This document shows positions 48,709 through 57,902 of a stretch of 64,000 bases of DNA, in pieces. The position numbers and the translations under genes are program-made. How positions within the stretch are numbered: position 1 is the first letter of the stretch; each line of letters starts with the position of its first letter. Below the pieces are notes generated by a model that was not told where the DNA came from, searched no databases, and was given only the letters and a program-made list of their open reading frames with translations. The DNA is from an uncultured Roseobacter sp. GTDB lineage: Bacteria > Pseudomonadota > Alphaproteobacteria > Rhodobacterales > Rhodobacteraceae. The stretch lies in the NCBI RefSeq assembly GCF_947495025.1, contig NZ_CANLXG010000003.1:1-64000 (forward strand), read 5' to 3'.

Positions 48709-48957
48709 TTACTCGTTGTCGCGCGCAGCAGCCCGCGCACGCCTTAACTGCAATGACACAACCAGTGCCCAGAAGAGCCCGGCAAGTGCCGCAGAATCAA
48801 AAAGCAACGCATAGCGCCCCGGCAGGCCCAGCATCGGCCCCAGCCAGAGCGACAGAAGCCAGAGCACCATGGTGCCGACAATGACAAGGCTGACCAGCCG
48901 CCCCCTGGCGGCCAGCGCGCGCTCCTGCGCCTGCTTGCCCTGATCCTGCGCACTCAT
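48709..48957 (-). CDS. DUF5337-like small membrane protein before nuoF
   Basis: An 82-aa protein with a basic N-terminal segment and two hydrophobic helices ([19 protein letters not shown] and [19 protein letters not shown]). I link it to DUF5337, a short Rhodobacterales family in nuo loci. It ends 13 nt before nuoF, so it belongs to the operon. Function unknown. Confidence 0.75.
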   Translation of the reverse strand: MSAQDQGKQAQERALAARGRLVSLVIVGTMVLWLLSLWLGPMLGLPGRYALLFDSAALAGLFWALVVSLQLRRARAAARDNE

Positions 48958-49006
48958 GACCGGTCTTGCCTTCCGTTCTCAGTTCCCGCGTTTCTTCAGC
49001 GTCGGG

Positions 49007-49669
49007 TTACCCGCCCTTCGCCAGTTTTTTGGCCTGTCCGACCCAGTCGTCCCGTTCGATACGCCCTTTGAACCGAAGGCGCTCATCGACCCAGGCGATG
49101 TCTTTCTTCTTCAGCGAAGCGACCTGGTCAAAGTGCCAGATACCCAGGCTGTTCAGTGTTTCCTCAAGCTTGGGGCCAACACCGCTGATCTGTTTCAGGT
49201 CATCGGCACCGCCCTCGCGGGGCCCGTCAGAAAAGGCGCCGGGACGCGCATCTGCATCGGAAGCCGCCTTTTTGGCCGCAGGCTTTTTGGCCGGAGCTTT
49301 CTTTGCGGGCGCTTTCTTTGCAGGCGCTTTTTTCTCAGCGGCAGGCGCGGCCTGCGTTGTTTCAGTGGTCGAAGGGGCCGCAGCCGGCTGCGCAGCCGGT
49401 TTGGGCTTGGGAGCCGGTGCAGGCTTCGGCGCCGGCGCTGCGGGCGCTTCTGCGCTGGCACGAACCTCGCCTGGTCCGGGCAGCGGGCGCGTCATGACCC
49501 AGCTGATAATCACGCCAAGGACAACGAAGACAACAAAACCGGCGAAAGCACCCTGAATAAAGCTCCAGCTGCCCAGCACCCAGAGGAGAATCGCCGCCAG
49601 CGCACCACCGGCCGCAGCCACAAGCCAGCTGCCGAGCGCCATACCGATCATACCTTCTTTGTTGTCCAT
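49007..49669 (-). CDS. Membrane protein with KAPAK linker and NuoE-like helix-hairpin-helix module
   Basis: A 220-aa protein. Two transmembrane helices (about 9-30 and 38-59) are followed by a Pro/Ala/Lys linker (70-140) with KKAPA repeats, then a C-terminal module (about 150-218) with ISGVGPKLEETLNSLGIWHF. This module is about 64% identical, by my hand alignment, to the end of NuoE encoded next door. GVGPK is typical of helix-hairpin-helix-like folds. It may tether the peripheral arm or assembly partners to the membrane. Confidence 0.8.
   Translation of the reverse strand: MDNKEGMIGMALGSWLVAAAGGALAAILLWVLGSWSFIQGAFAGFVVFVVLGVIISWVMTRPLPGPGEVRASAEAPAAPAPKPAPAPKPKPAAQPAAAPSTTETTQAAPAAEKKAPAKKAPAKKAPAKKPAAKKAASDADARPGAFSDGPREGGADDLKQISGVGPKLEETLNSLGIWHFDQVASLKKKDIAWVDERLRFKGRIERDDWVGQAKKLAKGG
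49265..49333 (-). repeat. KKAPA tandem repeat in the linker
   Basis: Residues 113-135 of the membrane protein repeat KKAPA three times and continue KKPAAKKAA. It is a histone-H1-like, flexible basic linker. Copy number may vary between strains. Confidence 0.8.
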
Positions 49670-49745
49670 CGTTCTTCCTCTTCGCGTTTATCTCTGTGAT
49701 GCGGAACAGTGTTACCGCCTTTTGCGCATTTTGGAAAATTTTGTC

Positions 49746-50840
49746 TCAGTCTTCCGCCGCCAGCACAATCGCCTGAGCGACCCAGTTGTCCCGACTGACA
49801 CGTCCCTTGAAACCCACCAGATTCTGATCCGCCCAGGCCACGTGTTCGGGCGTCCAGGCCGCGACCTGATCGAAGTGGTAGATCCCGATGCCATTGAGCA
49901 TCTTCTCAAGCTTGGGCCCCACGCCCTTGATCCGCTTCAGATCATCTGCCCCGCCCTCGCGCGGCGCGCTGAGCTTTTCCGGCTCGGCCTGAGGCACATC
50001 AGCAGCAGGTCTGGCCGCCGCCTTCGCCTTGCTGCCCGGTACTTCGGCGCTTTTGTCCGACGACGCTCCCGCTTTGCGCGGTGCCTTGCCGGCTGCCTTC
50101 GCCGGTTTTGTCGGAGAGGCATTGTGATTTGCCCCCTTCTGCCATGGCATCAGCAGCGGCACCTCGGTGCCATCGATGCGTTTGACGGTATCGCCGATGT
50201 CCACGGCCAGCTGCGCCGAGGCGTTATACTGCGTTTTGCCGCTGTCGTATTCTGTGAGCGATGTCAGACCCTTAAGCGGCTCTGCGGCATAGCGGCCATT
50301 CTGCGGACCCGGCACCGGCACTTTCCCCGCCGCCAGTTCGTCGATGATCTCGCCCATGCGGTCGGCCGTCAGATCCTCGTAATAATCCTTGCCGATCTGT
50401 GCCATCGGCGCGTTCGAGCAGGACCCGAGGCATTCCACCTCTTCCCATGAGAAATTGCCATCCGCGGACAGCTCATGCGCGTTGGGTGCGATTTTTTCCT
50501 TGCAGACAGCGACCAGGTCCTCTGCCCCGCAGATCATGCAGGATGTGGTGCCGCACACCTGGATATGTGCAATCTTTCCAACCGGCTGCAGCTGGAACAT
50601 AAAGTAGAATGTCGCCACTTCGAGCGCGCGGATGTAGCTCAGCCCCAACATATCGGCCACATGCTCGATCGCGGGCTTGCTCAGCCAGCCTTCCTGCTCC
50701 TGCGCGCGCCACAGGATCGGGATAATGGCCGACGCCTGACGGCCCTCGGGGTATTTGGTCATCTGCCCCTCAGCCCAGGCCTGGTTCTCAGGCGTAAAGG
50801 CGAAGCTTTCGGGTTGTTCTGGGTGAAGTCTACGCAGCAT
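49746..50840 (-). CDS. nuoE: NADH-quinone oxidoreductase subunit E (complex I) with long C-terminal extension
   Basis: A 364-aa subunit. The thioredoxin-like [2Fe-2S] domain ends near residue 200, with Cys ligands in [12 protein letters not shown] and CLGSCSNAP. Usual NuoE is 160-240 aa. Here an Ala/Lys/Pro linker leads to a module [20 protein letters not shown] (about 295-362) shared with the adjacent membrane protein. Its start overlaps the preceding membrane-anchored protein by 11 nt. Confidence 0.95.
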   Translation of the reverse strand: MLRRLHPEQPESFAFTPENQAWAEGQMTKYPEGRQASAIIPILWRAQEQEGWLSKPAIEHVADMLGLSYIRALEVATFYFMFQLQPVGKIAHIQVCGTTSCMICGAEDLVAVCKEKIAPNAHELSADGNFSWEEVECLGSCSNAPMAQIGKDYYEDLTADRMGEIIDELAAGKVPVPGPQNGRYAAEPLKGLTSLTEYDSGKTQYNASAQLAVDIGDTVKRIDGTEVPLLMPWQKGANHNASPTKPAKAAGKAPRKAGASSDKSAEVPGSKAKAAARPAADVPQAEPEKLSAPREGGADDLKRIKGVGPKLEKMLNGIGIYHFDQVAAWTPEHVAWADQNLVGFKGRVSRDNWVAQAIVLAAED

Positions 50841-51285
50841 CGCTTGCTTCCTCTGCGGGGCAAGAGATTGAAAACTGACCTCGCGCGTCTGTTGACGCTA
50901 TGGTTTTCAGCCTCTCACGGTTTGTCCGGACGGTTTCTAGAATGAGCGCTTCGCAATAGCGTCCATAGTCTTTGCTTAGTTCTGTTTCGCTCTGACCAAT
51001 TCTTGCGAAAACATCCACAGCGTCGGAGTTTATGAGCACTTCAGTGTCTGCGACAAACCAGCCAAATTCCCCAACAACGTAGTACCAGTTGTCGACTTGC
51101 TGAATAACAAAGCAGTCAGACTTGGAAAGATCGACTTGTTGTTCTGTGGCCTCCAAAAACTCTCCCGGAAAATTACAGGCGACTGAACGTTCGTAAATCT
51201 TGGTCGGGCCGAACACGAAAGGTCGTGCGACAAGCAGTCCAACGACCACAACGCAGGCAACAGTCGCGATCTTCCACTTGCTCAC
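50830..51285 (-). CDS. Membrane-anchored protein with four cysteines between nuoD and nuoE
   Basis: A 151-aa protein starting at a GTG that overlaps the nuoD stop (GTGA). One N-terminal transmembrane helix ([15 protein letters not shown]) should leave the rest in the periplasm, with Cys37, 58, 111 and 142. It overlaps nuoE by 11 nt. Its DNA is AT-richer than nuoD and nuoE. No family recognised. The exact fit of both ends suggests an inserted gene that became translationally coupled. Confidence 0.75.
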   Translation of the reverse strand: MSKWKIATVACVVVVGLLVARPFVFGPTKIYERSVACNFPGEFLEATEQQVDLSKSDCFVIQQVDNWYYVVGEFGWFVADTEVLINSDAVDVFARIGQSETELSKDYGRYCEALILETVRTNRERLKTIASTDARGQFSISCPAEEASDAA

Positions 51286-52505
51286 CGGTCAATCTCCCCG
51301 AACACCACATCCATGGTGCCGATGATTGCCGCCACGTCCGCCAATTGGTGGCCGCGCGACATGTGGTCCATCGCCTGCAGGTGCAGGAACCCGGGCGCGC
51401 GGATTTTCGAGCGGTAGGGTTTGTTGGTGCCATCGGCGACCAGATAGACGCCGAACTCGCCCTTGGGGGCTTCAACGGCGCAATAAACCTCGCCCTCGGG
51501 CACGTGGAAGCCTTCGGTATAGAGCTTGAAGTGGTGGATCAGGCTTTCCATTGAGGTTTTCATATCCGACCGGCTGGGCGGCGTGATCTTGCCCCGCGCC
51601 AGAATATCGCCCTGCCCTTCAGGTGCGCGCAGTTTGGCGATGGCCTGATGAATGATGCCGATCGACTGGCGCATCTCTTCCATGCGGCAGAGGTAGCGGT
51701 CATAGCAGTCGCCGTTTTTGCCCACAGGGATCTGGAATTCGAACTCGTCGTAGCATTCATAGGGCTGCGCGCGGCGCAGATCCCAGGCCAGGCCCGAGCC
51801 GCGCACCATCACACCCGAGAAGCCGTATTCGAGGATATCCTCTTCGGTCACTACGCCGATGTCGGCATTACGCTGCTTGAAAATCCGGTTCTCTGTGAGC
51901 AGCCCGTCGATATCGTCCATGACGCGCGGGAACTCATTTGCCCAGGTCTCAATGTCGTCGATCAGTGCATCGGGCAGATCCTGGTGTACACCGCCAGGCC
52001 GGAAGTAGGCTGCGTGCAGACGCGCGCCACAGGCCCGTTCGTAAAACACCATCAGCTTTTCGCGTTCCTCGAACCCCCAGAGCGGCGGGGTCAGTGCGCC
52101 CACGTCCATGGCCTGGGTGGTGATGTTGAGGATGTGGTTCAGGACCCGGCCGATTTCACAGAAAAGCACCCGGATGAGGGACGCGCGGCGCGGCACCTCG
52201 ACACCTGTCAGCTTTTCGATGGCCAGGCACCAGGCATGTTCCTGGTTCATCGGCGCCACGTAATCGAGCCGGTCGAAATAGGGCAGGTTCTGCAGATACG
52301 TCCGGCTCTCCATCAGTTTTTCGGTACCGCGATGCAGCAACCCGATGTGCGGGTCACAGCGCTCGACAATCTCGCCGTCGAGCTCCAGCACCAGCCGCAG
52401 CACGCCGTGTGCCGCCGGGTGCTGTGGCCCGAAGTTGATGTTGAAATTCCTGATTTTCTGTTCGCCCGTCAGGGCGTCCTCAAAACCTTTGGAGCCGTCC
52501 ATCAT
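51282..52505 (-). CDS. nuoD: NADH-quinone oxidoreductase subunit D (complex I)
   Basis: A 407-aa 49-kDa-type subunit that lines the quinone site. Conserved text includes [19 protein letters not shown] (residues 18-36), [12 protein letters not shown] and the C-terminal DVVFGEIDR. The hydrogenase-like metal-binding Cys are absent, as expected. Confidence 0.97.
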   Translation of the reverse strand: MMDGSKGFEDALTGEQKIRNFNINFGPQHPAAHGVLRLVLELDGEIVERCDPHIGLLHRGTEKLMESRTYLQNLPYFDRLDYVAPMNQEHAWCLAIEKLTGVEVPRRASLIRVLFCEIGRVLNHILNITTQAMDVGALTPPLWGFEEREKLMVFYERACGARLHAAYFRPGGVHQDLPDALIDDIETWANEFPRVMDDIDGLLTENRIFKQRNADIGVVTEEDILEYGFSGVMVRGSGLAWDLRRAQPYECYDEFEFQIPVGKNGDCYDRYLCRMEEMRQSIGIIHQAIAKLRAPEGQGDILARGKITPPSRSDMKTSMESLIHHFKLYTEGFHVPEGEVYCAVEAPKGEFGVYLVADGTNKPYRSKIRAPGFLHLQAMDHMSRGHQLADVAAIIGTMDVVFGEIDR

Positions 52506-52510
52506 GGTCT

Positions 52511-52894
52511 TTACTCCTCATCGAGGCGTGCGCATACGCGGAACACCTTTGTCAGCAGTTTCCAGGACCCGTCCACACGGACGAAACCCAGGTGATCTTC
52601 ATAACGCACGGGCGGTACATCAACGGTCAGATGTACCCGGGCGATCTCGTCTCCCGCGCTGTCCATGCTCAGGATCTCGTATTTTGCCGGCGCGGGAAAC
52701 GCGTCGCGCCCGCGCACCCGTGTCAGATAGGAGCCCTTGTCCCAGAAGGTCGCCTGACCGTTTTCGATCAGTGTCATCTGGAAGTTATCGTGGCAGAGAA
52801 CTTCAAAGACCTCAGAACGCGCGAAATAAACCGCGTCACAATAAGCCAGCGCGGCCGCCTGCAGGTCATTGCTGTCTGTCATACCATCGGGCAT
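52511..52894 (-). CDS. NTF2-like (SnoaL-type) protein between nuoC and nuoD
   Basis: A 127-aa alpha+beta cone protein without signal peptide. The pattern [16 protein letters not shown], then [34 protein letters not shown] and a final [11 protein letters not shown] fits the nuclear transport factor 2-like superfamily. Such proteins bind or convert small ligands. The ATG at 52894 is 1 nt after the stop of the small membrane protein; an internal ATG at 52882 is possible. Role in the nuo operon unknown. Confidence 0.82.
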   Translation of the reverse strand: MPDGMTDSNDLQAAALAYCDAVYFARSEVFEVLCHDNFQMTLIENGQATFWDKGSYLTRVRGRDAFPAPAKYEILSMDSAGDEIARVHLTVDVPPVRYEDHLGFVRVDGSWKLLTKVFRVCARLDEE

Positions 52895-52895
52895 A

Positions 52896-53069
52896 TCAGC
52901 GGCGCTCCAGATCCTGGAGCCTGATGCTCATCCACCATATCAGACCCAGCACACCAAGCGGGATGATACAGGCCAGCGCCCAGTATTTGTTGATTCCGAA
53001 ATGCGGCAACAGTTTCAGCAGCGGAATGACCGTCAGAACGGTAAAGACAACCCAGATCAGCCCTTCCAT
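52896..53069 (-). CDS. 57-aa two-helix membrane protein after nuoC
   Basis: A short frame starting in a TAATG overlap with the nuoC stop and ending 1 nt before the NTF2-like gene. It begins [20 protein letters not shown], has a second hydrophobic helix around WALACIIPLGVLGLIWWM and ends with a charged tail (RLQDLERR). Tight spacing on both sides and clean membrane topology support a real gene. It could be an assembly factor or a small complex I-associated subunit; family not recognised. Confidence 0.75.
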   Translation of the reverse strand: MEGLIWVVFTVLTVIPLLKLLPHFGINKYWALACIIPLGVLGLIWWMSIRLQDLERR

Positions 53070-53674
53070 TATTTGGCCTCCTGCTTCTCGTCTCCCGGCA
53101 GGATGTATTCCGCGCCTTCCCAGGGGGACATGAAATCAAACTGGCGGTATTCCTGCACCAGGCTCACCGGCTCATAGACCACACGCTTCTGGGCTTCATC
53201 ATAGCGCACTTCGGTATAGCCTGTTGTCGGGAAATCCTTGCGCAGCGGGTGGCCGCGGAAACCATAATCCGTCAGGATGCGGCGCAGGTCCGGGTGGCCG
53301 GAAAACAGTATCCCGAACATGTCAAAGACCTCACGCTCGAACCAGTTGGCCGACGGGTGCACAGAAATGACTGACGGGACCATATCGCGTTCGCGGATGC
53401 TGGCCCGCAGGCGCACGCGGTGGTTCTGGTACATCGACAGCAGATGATAGACCACGTCGAACCGCTTGGCCCGGCCGGGATAATCCACTGCAGTAATGTC
53501 CACCAGCGTCGAAAACCGGCAGGTCGCGTCTGTTTTCAGGAACTCAACAAGTCCGGTGATATTCGACGGTGTGACATCAATATTCAGCTCGCCGTGAGTT
53601 ACATCCCATGACAGCACACAATCAGTGCGCTTGGCCTCGATGTAAGTCCCGAGTTCGTTCAGTGCGTCAGACAT
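53069..53674 (-). CDS. nuoC: NADH-quinone oxidoreductase subunit C (complex I)
   Basis: A 201-aa 30-kDa-type subunit with the signature [20 protein letters not shown] and [14 protein letters not shown]. It is a separate gene, not fused with nuoD. It starts 40 nt after nuoB. Confidence 0.97.
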   Translation of the reverse strand: MSDALNELGTYIEAKRTDCVLSWDVTHGELNIDVTPSNITGLVEFLKTDATCRFSTLVDITAVDYPGRAKRFDVVYHLLSMYQNHRVRLRASIRERDMVPSVISVHPSANWFEREVFDMFGILFSGHPDLRRILTDYGFRGHPLRKDFPTTGYTEVRYDEAQKRVVYEPVSLVQEYRQFDFMSPWEGAEYILPGDEKQEAK

Positions 53675-53714
53675 ACATGGTCTCCTTACCGGAAAGTCTC
53701 AGTTCCACATCCGG

Positions 53715-54607
<893 letters not shown>

Positions 54608-54674
54608 AGGTTGGCTCCTTTTTGTCGCCGCAGCGCAGCGGTCTCGCGGTCACGCGGCTAAAGTGACTGCCAAG

Positions 54675-54703
54675 GGTTTACGCCTGTGGCCTGTCAGGGT
54701 CAA
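54675..54703 (-). promoter_or_regulatory. Possible sigma70-type promoter of the nuo operon
   Basis: On the minus strand TTGACC and TAAACC are 17 nt apart and lie 68-96 nt upstream of the nuoA ATG. The -35 is good, the -10 weak. The whole 54608-54966 gap (359 nt) is divergent: it must hold promoters for nuo and for the fasciclin gene, and I see no gene in it. Confidence 0.3.
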
Positions 54704-54966
54704 CCGATCCGGGGTGGGAAAACCACGCCGGACTGGGCCTTTGCCGCCCCGTTCACCACCTCCGGACAGGCCCCGGTGCGCGCCGGGCCCGGAATCGGTA
54801 ATCCGCTGCGCGCTGCAGGACGAAACAGCCCCCGATCACACCGCAGCAACTTTTTTGTGATCCGATGTCAGTAACCTTCCGTAAACCCTGCATCGTTCTG
54901 CTTCAAACGGTCGCACTTCCGGCGGCCGCGTGGAGCGACACCCAACAAGGAACCGAAGGACACACA

Positions 54967-55461
54967 ATGAACAGACGTTTTGCACTGAAATCCACAATCG
55001 CAGCCGGCGCACTGGCGGCAATCGCCGCATGTACACCTGCCGACACCGGCAGCGACATTGTCGACATCGCAGCCGCAGACGGCAACTTTACCACTCTGGT
55101 CGCAGCCGTTCAGGCCGCAGGCCTTGTGGAAACCCTGAAAGGTCCTGGCCCCTTTACAGTTTTCGCGCCGACAGACGAAGCTTTTGCTGCTCTGCCCGCG
55201 GGTACAGTGGAAAACCTGCTGCTGCCTGAAAACAAAGACACGCTGACGGGTATTCTGACATATCACGTCGTGCCGGGCGCTGTTGCCGCGGCGGACGTAC
55301 TGGGCAAGCGCCAGTCCGTTGACACCGTGAACGGTCAGTCTCTGCATGTCGATGGCAGAGGTGGTGCTGTGAAGGTCAACGATGCAAATGTCACCGCTGC
55401 TGACATTATCGCAACCAACGGCGTAATCCACGTGATCGACAAGGTGCTGCTGCCGAAGTAA
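54967..55461 (+). CDS. Fasciclin (FAS1) domain lipoprotein
   Basis: A 164-aa surface or periplasmic protein. [22 protein letters not shown] gives an Arg-Arg-containing signal ending in a lipobox-like Cys. One FAS1 domain follows, with H1 motif [14 protein letters not shown], the YHVVPG core and the H2 end [17 protein letters not shown]1 domains mediate adhesion. AAGGA precedes the ATG at 54967. A terminator follows 23 nt after the stop. Confidence 0.93.
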   Translation: MNRRFALKSTIAAGALAAIAACTPADTGSDIVDIAAADGNFTTLVAAVQAAGLVETLKGPGPFTVFAPTDEAFAALPAGTVENLLLPENKDTLTGILTYHVVPGAVAAADVLGKRQSVDTVNGQSLHVDGRGGAVKVNDANVTAADIIATNGVIHVIDKVLLPK

Positions 55462-55484
55462 CCGGCACCGGTCTGCCTGATCAC

Positions 55485-55520
55485 AAAGGCCCGCAGTCCC
55501 CCCGGCTGCGGGCCTTTTTT
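55485..55520. terminator. Rho-independent terminator after the fasciclin gene
   Basis: A 12-bp stem (AAAGGCCCGCAG / CTGCGGGCCTTT) with a 9-nt loop, followed by more T on the plus strand. It lies between the convergent fasciclin and enoyl-CoA hydratase-family genes and may act in both directions. Confidence 0.88.
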
Positions 55521-55530
55521 GCGCCCTGAC

Positions 55531-56319
55531 CTAGGCGTCCGGCATCCATGAGGCCCGGCGTTTTGAAAAGAACGCATCGATGCCCTCTGCCGCTTCTTCG
55601 CTTTCCCAACGCGCAGCAAGGGCCGCAACAGTCCGGTCAATCAGCTCATCATCGATTTCCGGCCCGAGTGTACGCGCAAGATTCTTGGCCGCCGCCACGG
55701 CACCGGGTGCGCAGGAAAGATAGGGGGTAACCTCTGCCTCCACTGCATCTGCCAGGCTCCCGGCCGGAACACAGCGCGCCAGGATACCGAGGCCGACGGC
55801 TTCCGGCGCACCAAAGACACGGGCCGACATAAACACGCGTCGGGCGCGCCCTTCTCCCATACGGGCCAGCACATAGGGCCCGATGGTCGCCGGGATCAGC
55901 CCCAGGCGCGTCTCTGTCAGACCCAGCTTGGCCGTCTCCACGCCGATGGCCACGTCACAGACGCAGGCCATACCGACGCCCCCACCGAATGCATTGCCCT
56001 GCAGCGCACCTATCAGAGGCTTTGGCAGCGTGTTCAGCGCCTGGAGCATTACTGCCAGTCTGCGCGCCTCTGCCGAACGTGTCGCTGCATCCATCGACAT
56101 CTGATCGCGCATCCAGCCCAGATCGCCACCGGCACAGAACGACGCCCCTGCCCCGGTCAGAACCACGACACGAACATCATCATCCGCACCCAGCGCGGCG
56201 GCGGCATCGGTCAGTTCACCGATCATCTGTGCCGACAGCGCATTGTGTTTTTCCGGCCGGTTCAGGGTCAGGGTTGCCACGCCACGCGCATCGGTGGTGA
56301 TCTCAATCGTCTGCGGCAT
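55531..56319 (-). CDS. Enoyl-CoA hydratase family protein, probable methylglutaconyl-CoA hydratase
   Basis: A 262-aa crotonase-fold enzyme. Oxyanion-hole motifs are ASFCAGGDLGWM and GNAFGGGVGMACVCD; Glu in GLTETRLGLIPATI is catalytic. The context of HMG-CoA lyase and methylcrotonyl-CoA carboxylase makes 3-methylglutaconyl-CoA hydratase the best guess. I use the ATG at 56319; a GTG at 56328 overlaps the previous stop. Confidence 0.88.
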   Translation of the reverse strand: MPQTIEITTDARGVATLTLNRPEKHNALSAQMIGELTDAAAALGADDDVRVVVLTGAGASFCAGGDLGWMRDQMSMDAATRSAEARRLAVMLQALNTLPKPLIGALQGNAFGGGVGMACVCDVAIGVETAKLGLTETRLGLIPATIGPYVLARMGEGRARRVFMSARVFGAPEAVGLGILARCVPAGSLADAVEAEVTPYLSCAPGAVAAAKNLARTLGPEIDDELIDRTVAALAARWESEEAAEGIDAFFSKRRASWMPDA

Positions 56320-56324
56320 ATGCC

Positions 56325-57206
56325 TCACTCCGACAGAATGGCATCTTTGGGCTGGCCGCGCATCGCCCGTGCCATGTCAGCCGCCGTTTCGATCGCATCA
56401 ATGTCCAGCCCGGTTTCATAGCCCAGCGCTGCGAGATGGCGCGCGACACTTTCACTCGCAACGTTGCCCGCAGCCCCTGGCGCAAAGGGGCACCCCCCAA
56501 GACCGCCGGCAGCAGCATCAAAAACCCGAAGCCCCAGGCTCAGTGACGCGTCTATATTTTCCATCGCCCGGCCGCGCGTGTCGTGATAATGCCCCGCCAG
56601 ACGGCCCGCCGGGACAACATCACGTACCGCCAGGAGCATCCGCGCAATGGTATCCGGGGTGCCTGCACCGGTTGTATCGCCCAGGCTCACCTCATAGCAG
56701 CCCATCGCAAATAGCTGATCAGCCACCCGGGCGACATCCTGCGGGGCCACCGGCCCGTCATAGGGGCATTCCACAACGCAGGACACATAGCCCCGGACGG
56801 GCAGATCAATGTGCCGCGCTTCTTCGAGAATGGGGGCAAAGCGTTCAATGCTTTCTGCAATCGTCGCGTTGATATTTGCCTTTGAAAACCCCTCGGACGC
56901 CGATGCAAAGACGGCAATCTCGTCAGCCCCTGCATCCCGGGCGTCGCTGTAGCCGCGCATATTCGGTGTGAGTGCGGCATAACGGACGCCGGGTGCCCTT
57001 TTTATACCTGCAAACACTTCGGCCGATCCGGCCATCTGCGGCACCTTCGAGGGCGACACAAAGGCCCCCGCCTCGATACGCGCGAACCCGGCCGCAGTCA
57101 GCTGATTGACCAGCGCCACCTTTTCGGCAACGGGGATTTCACGTTCCTCATTCTGCAGACCATCACGTGGTCCGACCTCGAATATCTCGCATGGTCCAAG
57201 GCTCAT
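56325..57206 (-). CDS. Hydroxymethylglutaryl-CoA lyase
   Basis: A 293-aa TIM-barrel lyase that splits HMG-CoA into acetoacetate and acetyl-CoA, the last step of leucine degradation. It opens with EVGPRDGLQNE, which carries the catalytic Arg-Asp; the signature GLGGCPFAPGAAGNVASE holds the active-site Cys, and HYHDTRG supplies metal His. It starts 30 nt after the GST gene. Confidence 0.95.
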   Translation of the reverse strand: MSLGPCEIFEVGPRDGLQNEEREIPVAEKVALVNQLTAAGFARIEAGAFVSPSKVPQMAGSAEVFAGIKRAPGVRYAALTPNMRGYSDARDAGADEIAVFASASEGFSKANINATIAESIERFAPILEEARHIDLPVRGYVSCVVECPYDGPVAPQDVARVADQLFAMGCYEVSLGDTTGAGTPDTIARMLLAVRDVVPAGRLAGHYHDTRGRAMENIDASLSLGLRVFDAAAGGLGGCPFAPGAAGNVASESVARHLAALGYETGLDIDAIETAADMARAMRGQPKDAILSE

Positions 57207-57236
57207 CGTCTCGTCTCCCCCTCTGGCCGCAGCCCG

Positions 57237-57902
57237 TCATCTGACAGGCCAGGGCGCATAAAAATCCTTCGCATAGATACCATCACCTGATGGCAGAGAC
57301 GCGCGAAAACTCTCTCGGTCCGTCACCCGGTCATACCATGCGCTCAGCGCGGGGTGATCGTCGGTAAGGACAAAATGCCTGGCCATATAGACAGCCTGCG
57401 CCACCGAGATATCCGCCGCCGAAAACCCGCCTGTTAACAGGTAGTCCCGCGCACCCAGCGGATCATCCAGACGCGCCTCGATCGCATCATAGCATTTCCC
57501 GAGGCGCGCGGCTTCCAGTTTCATCACAACCGGGCTGCGCATGTGGTCCTCGTAGAGCGCCACATGCTGCTGGGTCAGCGCTGCAGTGTGCTGGCTCACC
57601 GTTTCGGCAAAATTCATCCACACAAGCCAGGGCATCCGCTCAGGCGTACCCGGCATGCGCCCCAAACGCTCCGGGCTGAACCGCTCACACAGGTATTCTG
57701 CGATCGCGCCCGTCTCAAACATCCGTTCTCCGTCGATTTCAAGCGCGGGAACGCGACCAGCAGGGGAAAGGTTCAGAAACTCGGGCGCGCGCAGGGTCCG
57801 GTCAAAGGGATAGCTGCGCAGCTGAAATGGTATGTCCAGTTCGTGCAACAGCCACAGGCTGCGCATCGACCGGGTCTGCGGACAATGGTGCAGCGTGATC
57901 AT
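57237..57902 (-). CDS. Glutathione S-transferase family protein in the leucine operon
   Basis: A 221-aa GST. The N-terminal thioredoxin-like domain begins MITLHHCPQTRSMRSLWLL, with a cis-Pro motif GRVPALEIDGERMFETGAI; the helical C-domain follows. It overlaps the carboxylase alpha gene by 4 nt, so it is co-translated with leucine-degradation enzymes. A role in detoxifying reactive unsaturated acyl-CoA intermediates is plausible but inferred. Confidence 0.87.
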   Translation of the reverse strand: MITLHHCPQTRSMRSLWLLHELDIPFQLRSYPFDRTLRAPEFLNLSPAGRVPALEIDGERMFETGAIAEYLCERFSPERLGRMPGTPERMPWLVWMNFAETVSQHTAALTQQHVALYEDHMRSPVVMKLEAARLGKCYDAIEARLDDPLGARDYLLTGGFSAADISVAQAVYMARHFVLTDDHPALSAWYDRVTDRESFRASLPSGDGIYAKDFYAPWPVR

